Of a stretch of DNA of 64,000 bases, positions 53,308 through 62,311 are shown piece after piece (the stretch's first letter is position 1; every line of letters starts with the position of its first letter). This DNA is from GCA-2725625 sp964574215. Its GTDB lineage: Bacteria; Pseudomonadota; Alphaproteobacteria; Rhodospirillales; UBA2165. A program made the position numbers and the translations under genes. The stretch is from the NCBI GenBank assembly GCA_964574215.1, contig CAZNLR010000016.1:32203-96202 (forward strand), in the 5' to 3' direction. The notes beneath the pieces are model-generated. The model ran no database searches, was not told where the DNA came from, and worked only from the letters and a program-made list of their open reading frames with translations.

Positions 53308-55638
53308 TTAACGCCATTCAAATTTGGCGCTGCTGCTTTCTTCTTTTTCCTCGGCCTCAAAAACCCGTTCCGCCGTCAAAGGTAATTCGTTGATGCGTTT
53401 TTTGATCGCCCGGTAGACGGCGTTGGCGATGGCCGGCGCGATGCTGCCGCTGGGCCCTTCGCTGGCTTCCTTGGCGCCGAAGGGACCGTTGGGATCCATC
53501 GATTCGATGATCTTCACCTCGATGGGCGGCGAATCCTTGATGGTCGGCATGCGGTAATCGAGGAAACTGGAATGCAGCGGCAAGCCGTTGCGGAACTCGG
53601 CCTCTTCGCTCATGGCCTGGCCGACCCCCATCCAGATCGCGCCTTCGATCTGGCCTTCCACCGACAGGGGGTTGATGGCGTAGCCGCAATCCATGGCGAC
53701 CCAGACTTTGTCCACATTGATCTGGCCGGTAACCTCGTCCACCGTAACTTCGGCGGCACAGGCGGCGTAGGTGTGGGCCATGGACGGACCGACGGCGGAC
53801 CCTCTGAATTTCACCGTACCCTGATATTCGCGGGGCGCGGTAAAGGTGCCTTTGACGGTGAAGGCGCCCCGGTCGATCATGGCCTGGGCGACCACTTCCT
53901 CGAAGGGAAGGCCGGGGTCCTGACTGCCGCTGACTTTAAAAACTTCGTCCTCGCAAACGATATCGCCCGGGTCCGCTTCCAATTTTTCGGCAGCCGCCTC
54001 GGACAGGATCGCTTTCATCTTTTGGGCCGCTTCGATGGCGGCGTTGCCGCACATGAAGGTGACGCGGGAGGAGTATGAGCCGTTATCCTTGGGCGTGATA
54101 TCGCTGTCGTTGGCCACCACCTTGATGCGGTTCATATTGATCCCCATGACTTCGGCGACCGATTGGGCAAGGATGGTGGAAGAACCCTGGCCGATCTCCG
54201 CGGCACCGGTCAAAACAGTAATGCCGGAATCGAAATCGAGTTTTACGTTGATGATGGCGTGCGGCTCGCCGGTCCAGTGCACCGGTTTGGGCGCGCCGCT
54301 GATATAATGAGAGCAGGCAATGCCCAATCCCTTCCCGGCCGGCAAATTGTCGATCCGGTTGGCGTAATCGGTCGCTTCCTCTACCCAGTCCAGGCATTCG
54401 GGCAGGCCATAGGATTCGATTTTGACGCCGTTGATGGTTTCGGTTGGTGGTTTCAACAGGTTTTTCCGCCTGATTTCAAACGGGTCCATGCCGAGCTCTT
54501 CCGCCAGAATATCCAGGATGGCTTCAAAGGCGAAACGCACATTGACCGCGCCGTGGCCACGCTGGGCCACCAGGGACGGTGTATTGGTGTAAATCCGATA
54601 GCCGTCATACTTGACCGCCGGAATATCGTAAATGGAGTTCAGGAATGCGCCGTTGTAGAGGATGGTAATGATCCCATAGGCGCCGTAAGCACCGCCCAGC
54701 TGCACGGCTTCACACTCACACGCCAACAGACGGCCATCCTTGTTGGCGGCGAGCCGCATTTTCATGGTGGTATCGGGCCGGCCGCCTCGGGTGATAAACG
54801 TTTCTTCCCTATTCATTTTGAGAGCCACCTTGCCTTCGGCGGCGCGGGCCAATACGGCGGCGATAAGCTCACTGTTGAAGGTCGCCGTGCGGGCGCCGAA
54901 ACCGCCGCCGATATAGGGTTTGACCACCCTGATCTGGGATTTGCTCATATCCAGAATTTGCGCCAGCGAACGATGGACGTAGTAAGGGACCTGGGTGCTC
55001 GAGTAGACCGTCATATGATCCGCCAGGGGATCGTATTCCGCCACCGTGGCGTTGGGTTCCATTTGCCCGTGGCTGATTTCCGGGCAGTGGAAAGAATCTT
55101 CAACGACCACATCGGCGGACTCGAATCCGCCGGTTACGTCACCCAGTTCCCAATGGACGTCCCGTTCCAGATTGCCCGGACGGTCATCATGTAATTCCGC
55201 GGCTCCTGGCGCCCGCGCTTCCTCGGCCGTGAAATAGGCGGGAAGTTCCTTGACCTCGAATTTGATCAGTCTGGTCGCTTCCTCGGCGATCTGGTCGTTG
55301 ATGGCGGCCACGGCTGCGACGCAATCGCCCTTAAACCGCACCTTGTCCCGGGCCAAGGGAAATTCATTTTCCGAAATCGGCAGCATGCCGAAAGCGATGG
55401 GCGTATCGTCGCCCGTGATCACGGCGACCACACCGGACAGCGCCCGGGCCGCTGAAACGTCCAAATCGAGAATTTCGCCATGACTGTAAGGGCTGCGGTA
55501 AATCCTGCCCGCCAGGGTGTCCGGGCTTTGCAGATCCGCCGTATATTTGGCCTTGCCGGTGACTTTCTCCGGACCGTCGATGAGAGGCTGGCGTGAGCCG
55601 ACGACGCGCCCGGTTGAGGTTCCCGCTGTTTTCAACAT
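53308..55638 (-). CDS. Xanthine dehydrogenase-family molybdenum subunit, resembling 4-hydroxybenzoyl-CoA reductase alpha
   Basis: A 776-residue molybdenum-binding subunit. N-terminal GSRQPLIDGPEKVTGKAKYT, central FIGGGFGAR-type loop (YIGGGFGARTATF), QRGHGAVNVRFAFE and the late GAKEASEGPSG with its catalytic glutamate place it in the family. The SHYISGAPKPVHWTGEPH and TPKDNGSYSSRV segments resemble HcrA, which dehydroxylates 4-hydroxybenzoyl-CoA. The usual FAD and [2Fe-2S] subunits are not adjacent. The ATG at 55638 with GGGAACGG upstream is preferred over a GTG nine codons earlier. A heteroaromatic hydroxylase paired with the cyclase is the main alternative. Confidence 0.85.
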   Translation of the reverse strand: MLKTAGTSTGRVVGSRQPLIDGPEKVTGKAKYTADLQSPDTLAGRIYRSPYSHGEILDLDVSAARALSGVVAVITGDDTPIAFGMLPISENEFPLARDKVRFKGDCVAAVAAINDQIAEEATRLIKFEVKELPAYFTAEEARAPGAAELHDDRPGNLERDVHWELGDVTGGFESADVVVEDSFHCPEISHGQMEPNATVAEYDPLADHMTVYSSTQVPYYVHRSLAQILDMSKSQIRVVKPYIGGGFGARTATFNSELIAAVLARAAEGKVALKMNREETFITRGGRPDTTMKMRLAANKDGRLLACECEAVQLGGAYGAYGIITILYNGAFLNSIYDIPAVKYDGYRIYTNTPSLVAQRGHGAVNVRFAFEAILDILAEELGMDPFEIRRKNLLKPPTETINGVKIESYGLPECLDWVEEATDYANRIDNLPAGKGLGIACSHYISGAPKPVHWTGEPHAIINVKLDFDSGITVLTGAAEIGQGSSTILAQSVAEVMGINMNRIKVVANDSDITPKDNGSYSSRVTFMCGNAAIEAAQKMKAILSEAAAEKLEADPGDIVCEDEVFKVSGSQDPGLPFEEVVAQAMIDRGAFTVKGTFTAPREYQGTVKFRGSAVGPSMAHTYAACAAEVTVDEVTGQINVDKVWVAMDCGYAINPLSVEGQIEGAIWMGVGQAMSEEAEFRNGLPLHSSFLDYRMPTIKDSPPIEVKIIESMDPNGPFGAKEASEGPSGSIAPAIANAVYRAIKKRINELPLTAERVFEAEEKEESSSAKFEWR

Positions 55639-55781
55639 GTTTCCGTTCCCTTTTTCTGCCGCCACCGTAAAGGTACGGGGCCGTTGGTTGTGCGATTACG
55701 CGTTTGGGGCGGGCTTGGATTTGCCGACGTTCAGTCGATAGTTCGGCAAACGCAAAATATTCTAACGTGCGGCAGGCAGGA

Positions 55782-56264
55782 TCAACCATCGTTCAATTTA
55801 CATAATAACTTAACCAGCGTCCTGGCTTCTTCCTTGGTCATATGTGCCGCTAACCGGTTTTCATGGTCAAAGACTTCGCCGATGAGGCTTTCGACCAGTT
55901 GGCAGCCTTCGGGCCTCATATAAACTTTCTGCACGCGCCGATCTTCTTTCAATCGCCGCCGCTCGACCAGGCCCTTCTCCTCCAGACTATCCAAAAACCG
56001 CACCGTTTGCGAACGATTATTACCTAACCGGTCAGACAGTTCCGTTTGCGACAGGCCTTCGAAAATGTTTATCAGCATCAGGGCGCCGAATTGACCCGTG
56101 GTCAATCCGATGTCCGACAAATGGACGGCGAAGGAATCGTAAACTTTAGATTTTGCCCGCTTCAATTGATAGCCGAGCAGATTGTCGAAAAGTTCCTTGT
56201 CTTTGAGATTTTCGGCGCCGAAGGCTGATTCACCAAGACGGACGGCGACATTCGAATTGGACAC
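55782..56264 (-). CDS. MarR-family transcriptional regulator
   Basis: A winged-helix repressor of about 160 residues. LTTGQFGALMLINIFEGLSQTELSDRLGNNRSQTVRFLDSLEEKGLVERR is the DNA-binding part, with EDRRVQKV in the wing. The GTG start at 56264 is favoured by AGGAG seven bases upstream; a longer in-frame start is possible. It lies between the molybdenum subunit gene and a divergent ABC transporter and probably controls both in response to an aromatic ligand. Confidence 0.88.
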   Translation of the reverse strand: MSNSNVAVRLGESAFGAENLKDKELFDNLLGYQLKRAKSKVYDSFAVHLSDIGLTTGQFGALMLINIFEGLSQTELSDRLGNNRSQTVRFLDSLEEKGLVERRRLKEDRRVQKVYMRPEGCQLVESLIGEVFDHENRLAAHMTKEEARTLVKLLCKLNDG

Positions 56265-56575
56265 TCGGCAACTCCTATTGAGACGCTGAAACCATGTTTT
56301 TGTTTTCACCCTCTCACATCATAAGCCGGATAAATTAAATTACAATATAAATAGTTGACAATGTAAAACAATTGCCGGAATATTAATTTATTCAAGCATG
56401 GATTAGGCCCTTTGGGGGGATATCACCTACTAATTTCCCGGGATGAAAAGTATTTTTCGCAGTTAATACCAAGAAGTCTGATATTGTAGACAAGGTTTTC
56501 TCTGAGGAATGAAATTTAAAACAGAGCCGCAGTAAAGTGGCCGTTGCGATCTCATAACAGGAAGGAAATCAGATC
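56265..56575. other. Divergent regulatory gap between the MarR gene and the ABC transporter
   Basis: An AT-rich gap of 311 bases without a gene. TTGACA at 56355-56360 is a clean -35 for the plus strand, but the best -10 (TATTAAT near 56380) is 19 bases away. CAAT and ATTG halves overlap this -35 (56359-56374) and may form a MarR operator. A good GGAAGG-type ribosome binding site precedes the ATG at 56576. Confidence 0.4.
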
Positions 56576-57613
56576 ATGTTTCAAAGAATTAAAGCAATCA
56601 CCATCGCCATGTCGATTGTCGTCGCCTGCTTATTTGTGATTGGTCAAGGTTCCGCCGTCGCCCAGTCCAAAGGCATGAAAAACGTTACCTTTTCCCTCGA
56701 TTTTATCGTGCTGGGACGTCATTCGCCCTGGTACGTGGCCTTGGCCAAGGGCTACTACAAGGACGAGGGGCTTAACGTAAAAATCATCCCCGGTAAGGGT
56801 TCGGCCAGCGTCATCAGCAACGTTGAATCCGGTATCGCCGAGCTTGGTTTCGTCGATGTGCCGAGCCTGACCCTAGCCCGCGCCAATAAATCGACCATCA
56901 AGATGGTCGCAATCAACTATCAAAAAGCACCCTACAGCGTGCTGTCGCTTAATCCGGGCGCCAATGTCACCAAGCCCAAGGATCTCGAAGGTCTGACATT
57001 GACCTCGGCCCCCGGTAGTTTCGTGAAGAACATAATCCAAGCCTTCATGCGCAATCATGGCCTTGATCCCAACAAGTTGAAAATTCAAGGTGCGGCGCCG
57101 TCGGCTCAAATTCCCATGCTGGCGTCGGGCAAGGCCGATGCGATTAATTTCTTTATCATGACCATGCCCGCGATTAAACGAATCGCCAAGCGATCCGGCA
57201 AAAAAGCCGCCTCACTGTTATTGGCGGATTTCGGTCTCAAGCTCTATTCCAACGGCATCGGCGCCAAGGAATCCTATATCCGCGATAACCCGGAAACTGT
57301 CCGGAAGTTCGTCCGGGCGTCGCTCAAGGGTTGGAAAGACACCTTCGCCAATCCGGCCGAGGCGGCGAAGCTTCAGAAAAGGTACGCCAAAGGCTTGAAC
57401 GAGCAGATCACCATCGAGGAAATCGCCATCCTCAAGCGTCTGGCTGTGACGCCGGATACCCAAAAACATGGTCTGGGCTGGTTCTCGGCCGAAAAGATCA
57501 AGGCGTCGCGCGACTATATGGTCGCCAATTCCGGCATGGACGCCTCCAAAGCGCCCAAGGCGACCGATCTTTATGATCTGAGCTTCCTGCCGAAAACGCC
57601 GATCCTGCCTTAA
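56576..57613 (+). CDS. NMT1/THI5-like (SsuA/TauA family) ABC substrate-binding protein
   Basis: A 345-residue binding protein with a signal peptide (about residues 1-29, ending AVAQ). The fold markers SPWYVALAKGYYKDEGLNVKI, GKGSASVISNVESGIAELG and VRKFVRASLKGWKDT are typical of NMT1-type proteins that bind taurine, sulfonates, pyrimidine precursors or aromatic acids. It starts an ABC operon (binding protein, ATPase, permease) with a cyclase. A carboxylated aromatic or heterocyclic ligand fits the neighbours. Confidence 0.9.
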   Translation: MFQRIKAITIAMSIVVACLFVIGQGSAVAQSKGMKNVTFSLDFIVLGRHSPWYVALAKGYYKDEGLNVKIIPGKGSASVISNVESGIAELGFVDVPSLTLARANKSTIKMVAINYQKAPYSVLSLNPGANVTKPKDLEGLTLTSAPGSFVKNIIQAFMRNHGLDPNKLKIQGAAPSAQIPMLASGKADAINFFIMTMPAIKRIAKRSGKKAASLLLADFGLKLYSNGIGAKESYIRDNPETVRKFVRASLKGWKDTFANPAEAAKLQKRYAKGLNEQITIEEIAILKRLAVTPDTQKHGLGWFSAEKIKASRDYMVANSGMDASKAPKATDLYDLSFLPKTPILP

Positions 57614-57631
57614 CTTCGTACGGGTCCGGCT

Positions 57632-58444
57632 ATGAACGGCCATACCATGGAAATGACCGAGGGGGTGCCTGTTGGATCAGGCGCCCCCATCGGTCAATTG
57701 GCGAACCTTAAGAAAATATTCCATACCAAAAAAGGTGACGATGTCGTCGCCGTCCAGGACGTTTCCTTCAGTTTTCATAAGGGCGAGTTGATTTCCCTGC
57801 TGGGGCCGAGCGGCTGCGGCAAGACGACCGTTCTTAAAATGATGGGTGGCCTGATCGAGCGGACGGAAGGCTCCATCGAGATCGCCGGATCTATCGTTAC
57901 AGGCCCCTACCCGGATGTGGGCATGGTATTTCAGGCGCCGACGCTCATGCCCTGGCGCACCGTTCTCGATAACGTCTTATTTCCCATGGAGGTGCTGCGG
58001 GCGAAGAACAAAGCGTCGAAGGAACGCGCCGAGGAACTCTTGAACATGGTCGGCCTGCACGGATTTGAATCGTCGCGGCCCAACCAGCTTTCCGGCGGCA
58101 TGCAACAGCGGGTCGCCTTGTGCCGGGCGCTAATTCACAACCCGGCGATTTTGCTGATGGACGAACCTTTCGGCGCGCTCGATGAACTGACCCGGCTGGA
58201 AATGAACGATCTTCTGCTGGATGTCCGGCAAGCGACCAAAACCACGGTCGTTTTTGTCACCCATAGCATCAGCGAAGCCATCTATCTGTCCGATACGGTC
58301 TACGTCTTCAGCAAGCGCCCCGCCACCATCGCTCTGGAATTGCCCATTGATATAGACTACCCGCGCAGTTCGGAAATCCGTTATGGCGAACATTTCAACG
58401 AACTGGAACATCAAGCCGGTGCCGCCCTGGGAATAACGCGATGA
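57632..58444 (+). CDS. SsuB/TauB-family ABC ATP-binding protein
   Basis: A 270-residue ATPase: Walker A GPSGCGKTTVL, signature QLSGGMQQRVALCRAL, Walker B ILLMDEPFGALD and switch VTHSISEAI. It powers the NMT1-type transporter. It is 18 bases after the binding-protein gene and overlaps the permease gene by four bases (ATGA). Confidence 0.93.
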   Translation: MNGHTMEMTEGVPVGSGAPIGQLANLKKIFHTKKGDDVVAVQDVSFSFHKGELISLLGPSGCGKTTVLKMMGGLIERTEGSIEIAGSIVTGPYPDVGMVFQAPTLMPWRTVLDNVLFPMEVLRAKNKASKERAEELLNMVGLHGFESSRPNQLSGGMQQRVALCRALIHNPAILLMDEPFGALDELTRLEMNDLLLDVRQATKTTVVFVTHSISEAIYLSDTVYVFSKRPATIALELPIDIDYPRSSEIRYGEHFNELEHQAGAALGITR

Positions 58445-59208
58445 ACAAGGACAATCTGGTGAAATTTGTTTTTCCCGTGATCGGCATGATCATCATTATT
58501 GTCGCCTGGGATCTGTACGCCGTTCAATTTGAAATATCGGCGGTGGTTCTGCCAAGACCCGGCCTGGTTCTCGACGCCACCATCGACGAATTTCCCCTGC
58601 TGCTGAACGAAGGCTGGACGACCCTCCTGGAATGCCTCTACGGGTTCGCACTGGCGGTGGTTATCGGCATCCCCATCGCCGTCATCATGACCGACTCGCG
58701 CATCTTGAATTTGATGTTTTATCCCTTGCTGATCGCCACCCAATCCATCCCCAAAGTGGCCATCGCGCCGATTTTGATGATCTGGTTCGGCACCGGGCTG
58801 GAATCCAAACTGGCCATCGCCTTTTTCATCGCCTTTTTTCCCATGGTCGTGGATACGGCGACGGGACTGCGCGCGACCCCGGTGGAACTGCTGGAACTGG
58901 CGCGTTCGCTCAGGTGTTCATATTTTCAGATATTTTTCAAAATCCGGTTCCCGTCGGCGCTGCCGTTCATTTTCTCCGGCGCCAAGGTGGCAGTGACCTT
59001 GGCCGTTATCGGCGCCGTCATCGGTGAATTCGTCGGCGGCTCGGACGGTCTCGGCGCTTTGCTGCTGGTGGCGCAATCGCAGGTGAATTCGCCGTTGGCA
59101 TGGGCCTCTCTGGTGGGATTGAGTTTGCTGGGAATCATCCTCTACTTGGCGGTTGTCATCGCCGAGCGGGTACTGATGCCCTGGGGTCACGATACCGGTC
59201 ATCACTAA
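58441..59208 (+). CDS. SsuC/TauC-family ABC permease
   Basis: A 255-residue inner-membrane protein with about six helices. The EAA loop LLELARSLRCSYFQIFFKIRFPSALPF contacts the ATPase, and GAVIGEFVGGSDGLGALLLVAQ is characteristic. Translation is coupled to the ATPase gene. It completes a one-permease transporter. Confidence 0.93.
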   Translation: MNKDNLVKFVFPVIGMIIIIVAWDLYAVQFEISAVVLPRPGLVLDATIDEFPLLLNEGWTTLLECLYGFALAVVIGIPIAVIMTDSRILNLMFYPLLIATQSIPKVAIAPILMIWFGTGLESKLAIAFFIAFFPMVVDTATGLRATPVELLELARSLRCSYFQIFFKIRFPSALPFIFSGAKVAVTLAVIGAVIGEFVGGSDGLGALLLVAQSQVNSPLAWASLVGLSLLGIILYLAVVIAERVLMPWGHDTGHH

Positions 59209-59231
59209 TAGACATTCGAAGGAGTGTAGCA

Positions 59232-60029
59232 ATGAGCGGCTACAGCGAAATTCTAAGCGGCATGGTCTCGGCAATATCGACGGGCGGCATCAGGGTGGTC
59301 GACCTGTCCCATCCCCTTGGCCCCGATACGCCTATGATCAAGGTGCCGGAAGGGCACGGCAAACAGCCGCCCCAGGTCTCTCTCGAATACATTTCCAATT
59401 ACGCCGATGACGGCGGGTTGTCCCGCTGGAGCAAGCTGGTCACGGCGGAACACGCCGGCACCCATTTCGACACGCCCAGCCACTGGTTCACCGGCGCCGA
59501 CCACAAGAACGCAGATACGGAAACCATCGCCGTCGACCGGTTTATCGCACCGGCCTGCGTCATTGACTGCACGGCGGAAGTGGCGGCCGATGAGGATTTT
59601 ATCCTGACCGAGCAGCATTTGCTGGACTGGGAAGAGAAACACGGAGAAATTCCGGCCGGCAGCTGGATGCTGTTGCGGAGCGGCTGGAGCAAGCGGGTCG
59701 GTGATGCGGACGCGTTCTTGAATCAGGACGACGCCGGTACGGCCCATTCGCCGGGCCCCAATCCCGAAGCCGTGCGCCATTTGATCAAGCGCGACGCCTG
59801 TGGCTACGGCACGGAGACAATCGGTACCGACCATGGCAACGCCGGTATGTTCGATCCGGGTTTTCCCGCCCATTACCTGATGCACCAGGCCAACAAGTTC
59901 GGCATGTCCAGCCTCAACAATCTGGACCAGCTGCCGCCCACCGGCGCGATCATCGTCACCCCGCCCCTCAAAATCGCCAAAGGCTCCGGCAGCCCCATCC
60001 GGGTGCTGGCTTTGGTGCCTGGTGATTAA
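59232..60029 (+). CDS. Second cyclase-family metal-dependent hydrolase
   Basis: A 265-residue protein of the Cyclase (PF04199) fold: IRVVDLSHPLGPDTP at the start and HAGTHFDTPSHWFTG (HxGTHxDxPxH) as the metal site, with a later TDHGNAG block. It differs in length and sequence from the 52.5-kb cyclase and belongs to a longer subclass. The ATG at 59232 follows AAGGAG. As last gene of the ABC operon it may hydrolyse the imported compound, for example opening an imide or lactam ring. Confidence 0.85.
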   Translation: MSGYSEILSGMVSAISTGGIRVVDLSHPLGPDTPMIKVPEGHGKQPPQVSLEYISNYADDGGLSRWSKLVTAEHAGTHFDTPSHWFTGADHKNADTETIAVDRFIAPACVIDCTAEVAADEDFILTEQHLLDWEEKHGEIPAGSWMLLRSGWSKRVGDADAFLNQDDAGTAHSPGPNPEAVRHLIKRDACGYGTETIGTDHGNAGMFDPGFPAHYLMHQANKFGMSSLNNLDQLPPTGAIIVTPPLKIAKGSGSPIRVLALVPGD

Positions 60030-60222
60030 ACAGGTGGATTCAAATTAGCGGTGGCTGGGGCGATAGATAAGCGACGGTGAGAGGCGATATCAGTGGGGTA
60101 CGGAAACCCAGGGATTACCGAACCCCCAACTAGTGGCTGTTCAAGCTCTGAAAGCGGACTCAAAATGACACCCCTAATTTCGGCAGTTCGATGCCAGAAG
60201 CGGAACTGTCGCTAGGCTTCGG

Positions 60223-60975
60223 CTAGCCGAATTTCTGAGCTACATACACACCATAGCCATAATAGGGTTTATACTTTTTATAGAGTGCGATTTCTTTTTT
60301 TTCGGCTTCGATAATGGAGGACGCCCTCTCGTCATCTTTGTGTCTTGCGAGAAAGTCGGGAAAGCCGTCCTGCAAAGGTCGATAATAATTCTCCAACCAA
60401 CAACTCTCCGGCAGCACAAAGTAACCAATCGGCGAATATCCGCTTTCTTCAAGAACCTTGATTTTTGAGGAAGCAATTGCAATTTCCGGATACTGGGCCT
60501 CCCAATATTTTTGTAACTCGGGAGGGCGGGTGCTTGTTATCCATGTAATCTCTGAAACCGCCAGAATTCCGTCTGGTTTCAGAAAGCGCCTCCACTCATT
60601 CAGCCCTTTTTCGAAGCCCATGTTGTAGATGGCCCCCTCTGACCAAAGAACGTCATATTCCTCTTCGGCAAAGGGCAACTGCTCCATTGGACATACAAGT
60701 GTTTTTATCTTTTCGGATAAGCCTTCCGCTTCGGCATTGCATTTGAGCGCCTCGATGAATTCCGGCAAAAAATCCACAGCGGTAATTTCAACATTCAAAG
60801 AGTGCGCGAGTTGCAATGTCGAAGCCCCGGTTCCACAGCCGATATCGGCAATCCGCAGCTGCTCCGAATTCTGAAGATTTGCCAGAGCCATCGCTTTACG
60901 CGTCTCTGCTTCTCCTCCGGGACCTTGACGCTTCTGTCGCTTATGCAAGTCAACCAACAGAGGCAAGTCGTCCAT
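60223..60975 (-). CDS. Class I SAM-dependent methyltransferase
   Basis: A 250-residue cytoplasmic enzyme. Motif I is IADIGCGTGAST, with VDFLPEF as the acidic post-I residue and LPFAEEEYDVLWSEGAIYNMG later. The C-terminal half has many aromatic residues, as in small-molecule methyltransferases. The ATG at 60975 has AAGG upstream. It is convergent with the cyclase gene and has no partner that hints at the substrate. The gap 60030-60222 shows only a small palindrome (TTCGGCTAGCCGAA) at the stop codon. Confidence 0.85.
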   Translation of the reverse strand: MDDLPLLVDLHKRQKRQGPGGEAETRKAMALANLQNSEQLRIADIGCGTGASTLQLAHSLNVEITAVDFLPEFIEALKCNAEAEGLSEKIKTLVCPMEQLPFAEEEYDVLWSEGAIYNMGFEKGLNEWRRFLKPDGILAVSEITWITSTRPPELQKYWEAQYPEIAIASSKIKVLEESGYSPIGYFVLPESCWLENYYRPLQDGFPDFLARHKDDERASSIIEAEKKEIALYKKYKPYYGYGVYVAQKFG

Positions 60976-61282
60976 TCTAAAAACCTTCAATATTCTGGTG
61001 GATATAAGTCAATGGAGAACGGATGATATTTGAATTTCTCTGAGGTGAAAAGTTCTGATTCGGGTCAATACTTACCAAAATTGGAGCCACCTGTTTTTGA
61101 CGGCATCGCCTTCAGGACCGGATATTAAAGCCCGTACCGATACCAACTGTTTTGCGTACAGGCTTCAATTTCCGCTTTATGCTCATTTGCGGCTGTTTTT
61201 TCTAACGCCTGAAATGGTCCGCTATAGCCAGGCGCGGACAGTCGTGGCTGACCTTTTTTGAAGTTCCGAAACCGGTGACAGA
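60976..61282. other. Intergenic stretch without a supported gene
   Basis: About 300 bases with no credible coding region. It contains a GC-poor half and a T-run near 61195-61203 following weakly paired CCGC/GCGG, which may be a plus-strand terminator. I see no other structure. Confidence 0.4.
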
Positions 61283-61732
61283 TTAGGCTTGTTGGCGGTT
61301 GCCGCGGCGGCCGCTTCTTCCGTGGCGTTTGCCGGCGTCGCCACCGTGCCTGCCGTGCCGCCGTCCGTGTTTGCGGGCGCCGATCTTCCGGGCGCTTTCG
61401 ATAATGTCGTCAAGTTCACCTGACTCTACGGCTTGGATAACGTCAGTGTAAAATGGGACCAGGTCTTCCGGCGCGGCGATGGCGAAGGCCTTGCCGGTTG
61501 GAAATTCAATGGGCCGGGTGCCGAATCTGATTTGCGTATACAGGTTCCCGTCCTCGTCACGGAACGACCATTCGCGGATCGGCTTGCCGCGATTGTTGAG
61601 TTGTCCCGGATTTTTTGAGTTTTCGATTTGCGCGTTGATGGCGGTAATCAGTTTACGCTTGGCCCGCTCCAGAGAATCCTCTCCGGGGACGCGATCGACC
61701 TCAACCGCCTTGTATTTGTCTAAGAATGTCAT
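61283..61732 (-). CDS. DUF6641-like protein of unknown function
   Basis: A 149-residue protein. The pattern LITAINAQIE, then REWSFRDEDGNLYTQIRFGTRPI and the late LVPFYTDVIQAVESGELDDIIESA resembles the DUF6641 family, whose role is unknown. The ATG at 61732 has AAGGAAG upstream and is preferred over a TTG earlier. The last 30 residues (KHGRRHGRHGG...) are histidine-, arginine- and glycine-rich and look unlike the rest; a neighbouring frame in the same DNA gives a more usual Ala/Pro-rich tail (stop at 61222), so a frameshift is possible. Confidence 0.65.
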   Translation of the reverse strand: MTFLDKYKAVEVDRVPGEDSLERAKRKLITAINAQIENSKNPGQLNNRGKPIREWSFRDEDGNLYTQIRFGTRPIEFPTGKAFAIAAPEDLVPFYTDVIQAVESGELDDIIESARKIGARKHGRRHGRHGGDAGKRHGRSGRRGNRQQA

Positions 61733-61761
61733 GAGTTCTTCCTTTCCCGGATCGTCATTTT

Positions 61762-61983
61762 TCAATTTCCCGCCTCAACGGCCGGCGAATTATTTAAATC
61801 ACGGTACATCCGATTTAAATCCGGTTGATGCGATGCTTTTGGCGTTAATCGCGCCAGCCAGGCACTCAATGTTTTTTTGATCCAAACCATAAAATATTTA
61901 GCTGATTTCTGGCGTTTCTGAACCGGCGTCATTGTTCGACTTTGTTCAGGTTTTAGTTCTGAATAGTAAACATAAATACACAA
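61762..61983 (-). CDS. Possible small basic protein, weakly supported
   Basis: An open frame of 73 codons ending 29 bases before the DUF6641-like gene. It has a basic, tryptophan-containing middle (KKTLSAWLARLTPK) but no family resemblance and no clear ribosome binding site. An internal ATG at codon 18 is an alternative. It may be spurious. Confidence 0.25.
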   Translation of the reverse strand: MCIYVYYSELKPEQSRTMTPVQKRQKSAKYFMVWIKKTLSAWLARLTPKASHQPDLNRMYRDLNNSPAVEAGN

Positions 61984-62122
61984 TTTTTTGTCCTTTTAAT
62001 GTTATTAATTGTGTTATTTATACTATATTATTTTATGTTTTACAAGTGTTATTTTAGTGTTTTTATTGTCTGATTTATTCCCAAGAGCGGACATTATTTC
62101 CGATAGCCCACAGGGTCCGCTT

Positions 62123-62311
62123 TTAGCCATAAGCGGACAAAACGAGAAACATTATATTCTCTTTTCTTTGTGCGCTGGGTTCGACCGGTTGGGGCACCAA
62201 TCCGACCGCTTTGATACCGCCGGCACCCGGCTTATTGACGACGATGACTTTCTGGCCAATCTTCTTTTCCGGGAAAGTCGCCCGTGCCATACTTCGCCAA
62301 GGAATGTCCAA
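62123..62311 (-). pseudogene. Remnant of a TctC/Bug-type tricarboxylate-binding protein gene
   Basis: The minus strand encodes MARATFPEKKIGQKVIVVNK followed by PGAGGIKAVG, which is the conserved N-terminal segment of TctC (Bug) receptors (ARxxxxKLGQxVVVENRPGAGG). Nothing before or after continues the gene, and the frame ends after about 40 further unrelated residues in AT-rich DNA. It is a decayed fragment. An 8-bp inverted repeat, GTCCGCTT/AAGCGGAC, lies beside it near 62120. Confidence 0.6.

Noticed and set aside
60190..60235. Palindrome TTCGGCTAGCCGAA as a terminator between the cyclase and methyltransferase genes
   Set aside because: The stem is at most five pairs with a four-base loop, and it overlaps the methyltransferase stop codon; too weak to call.
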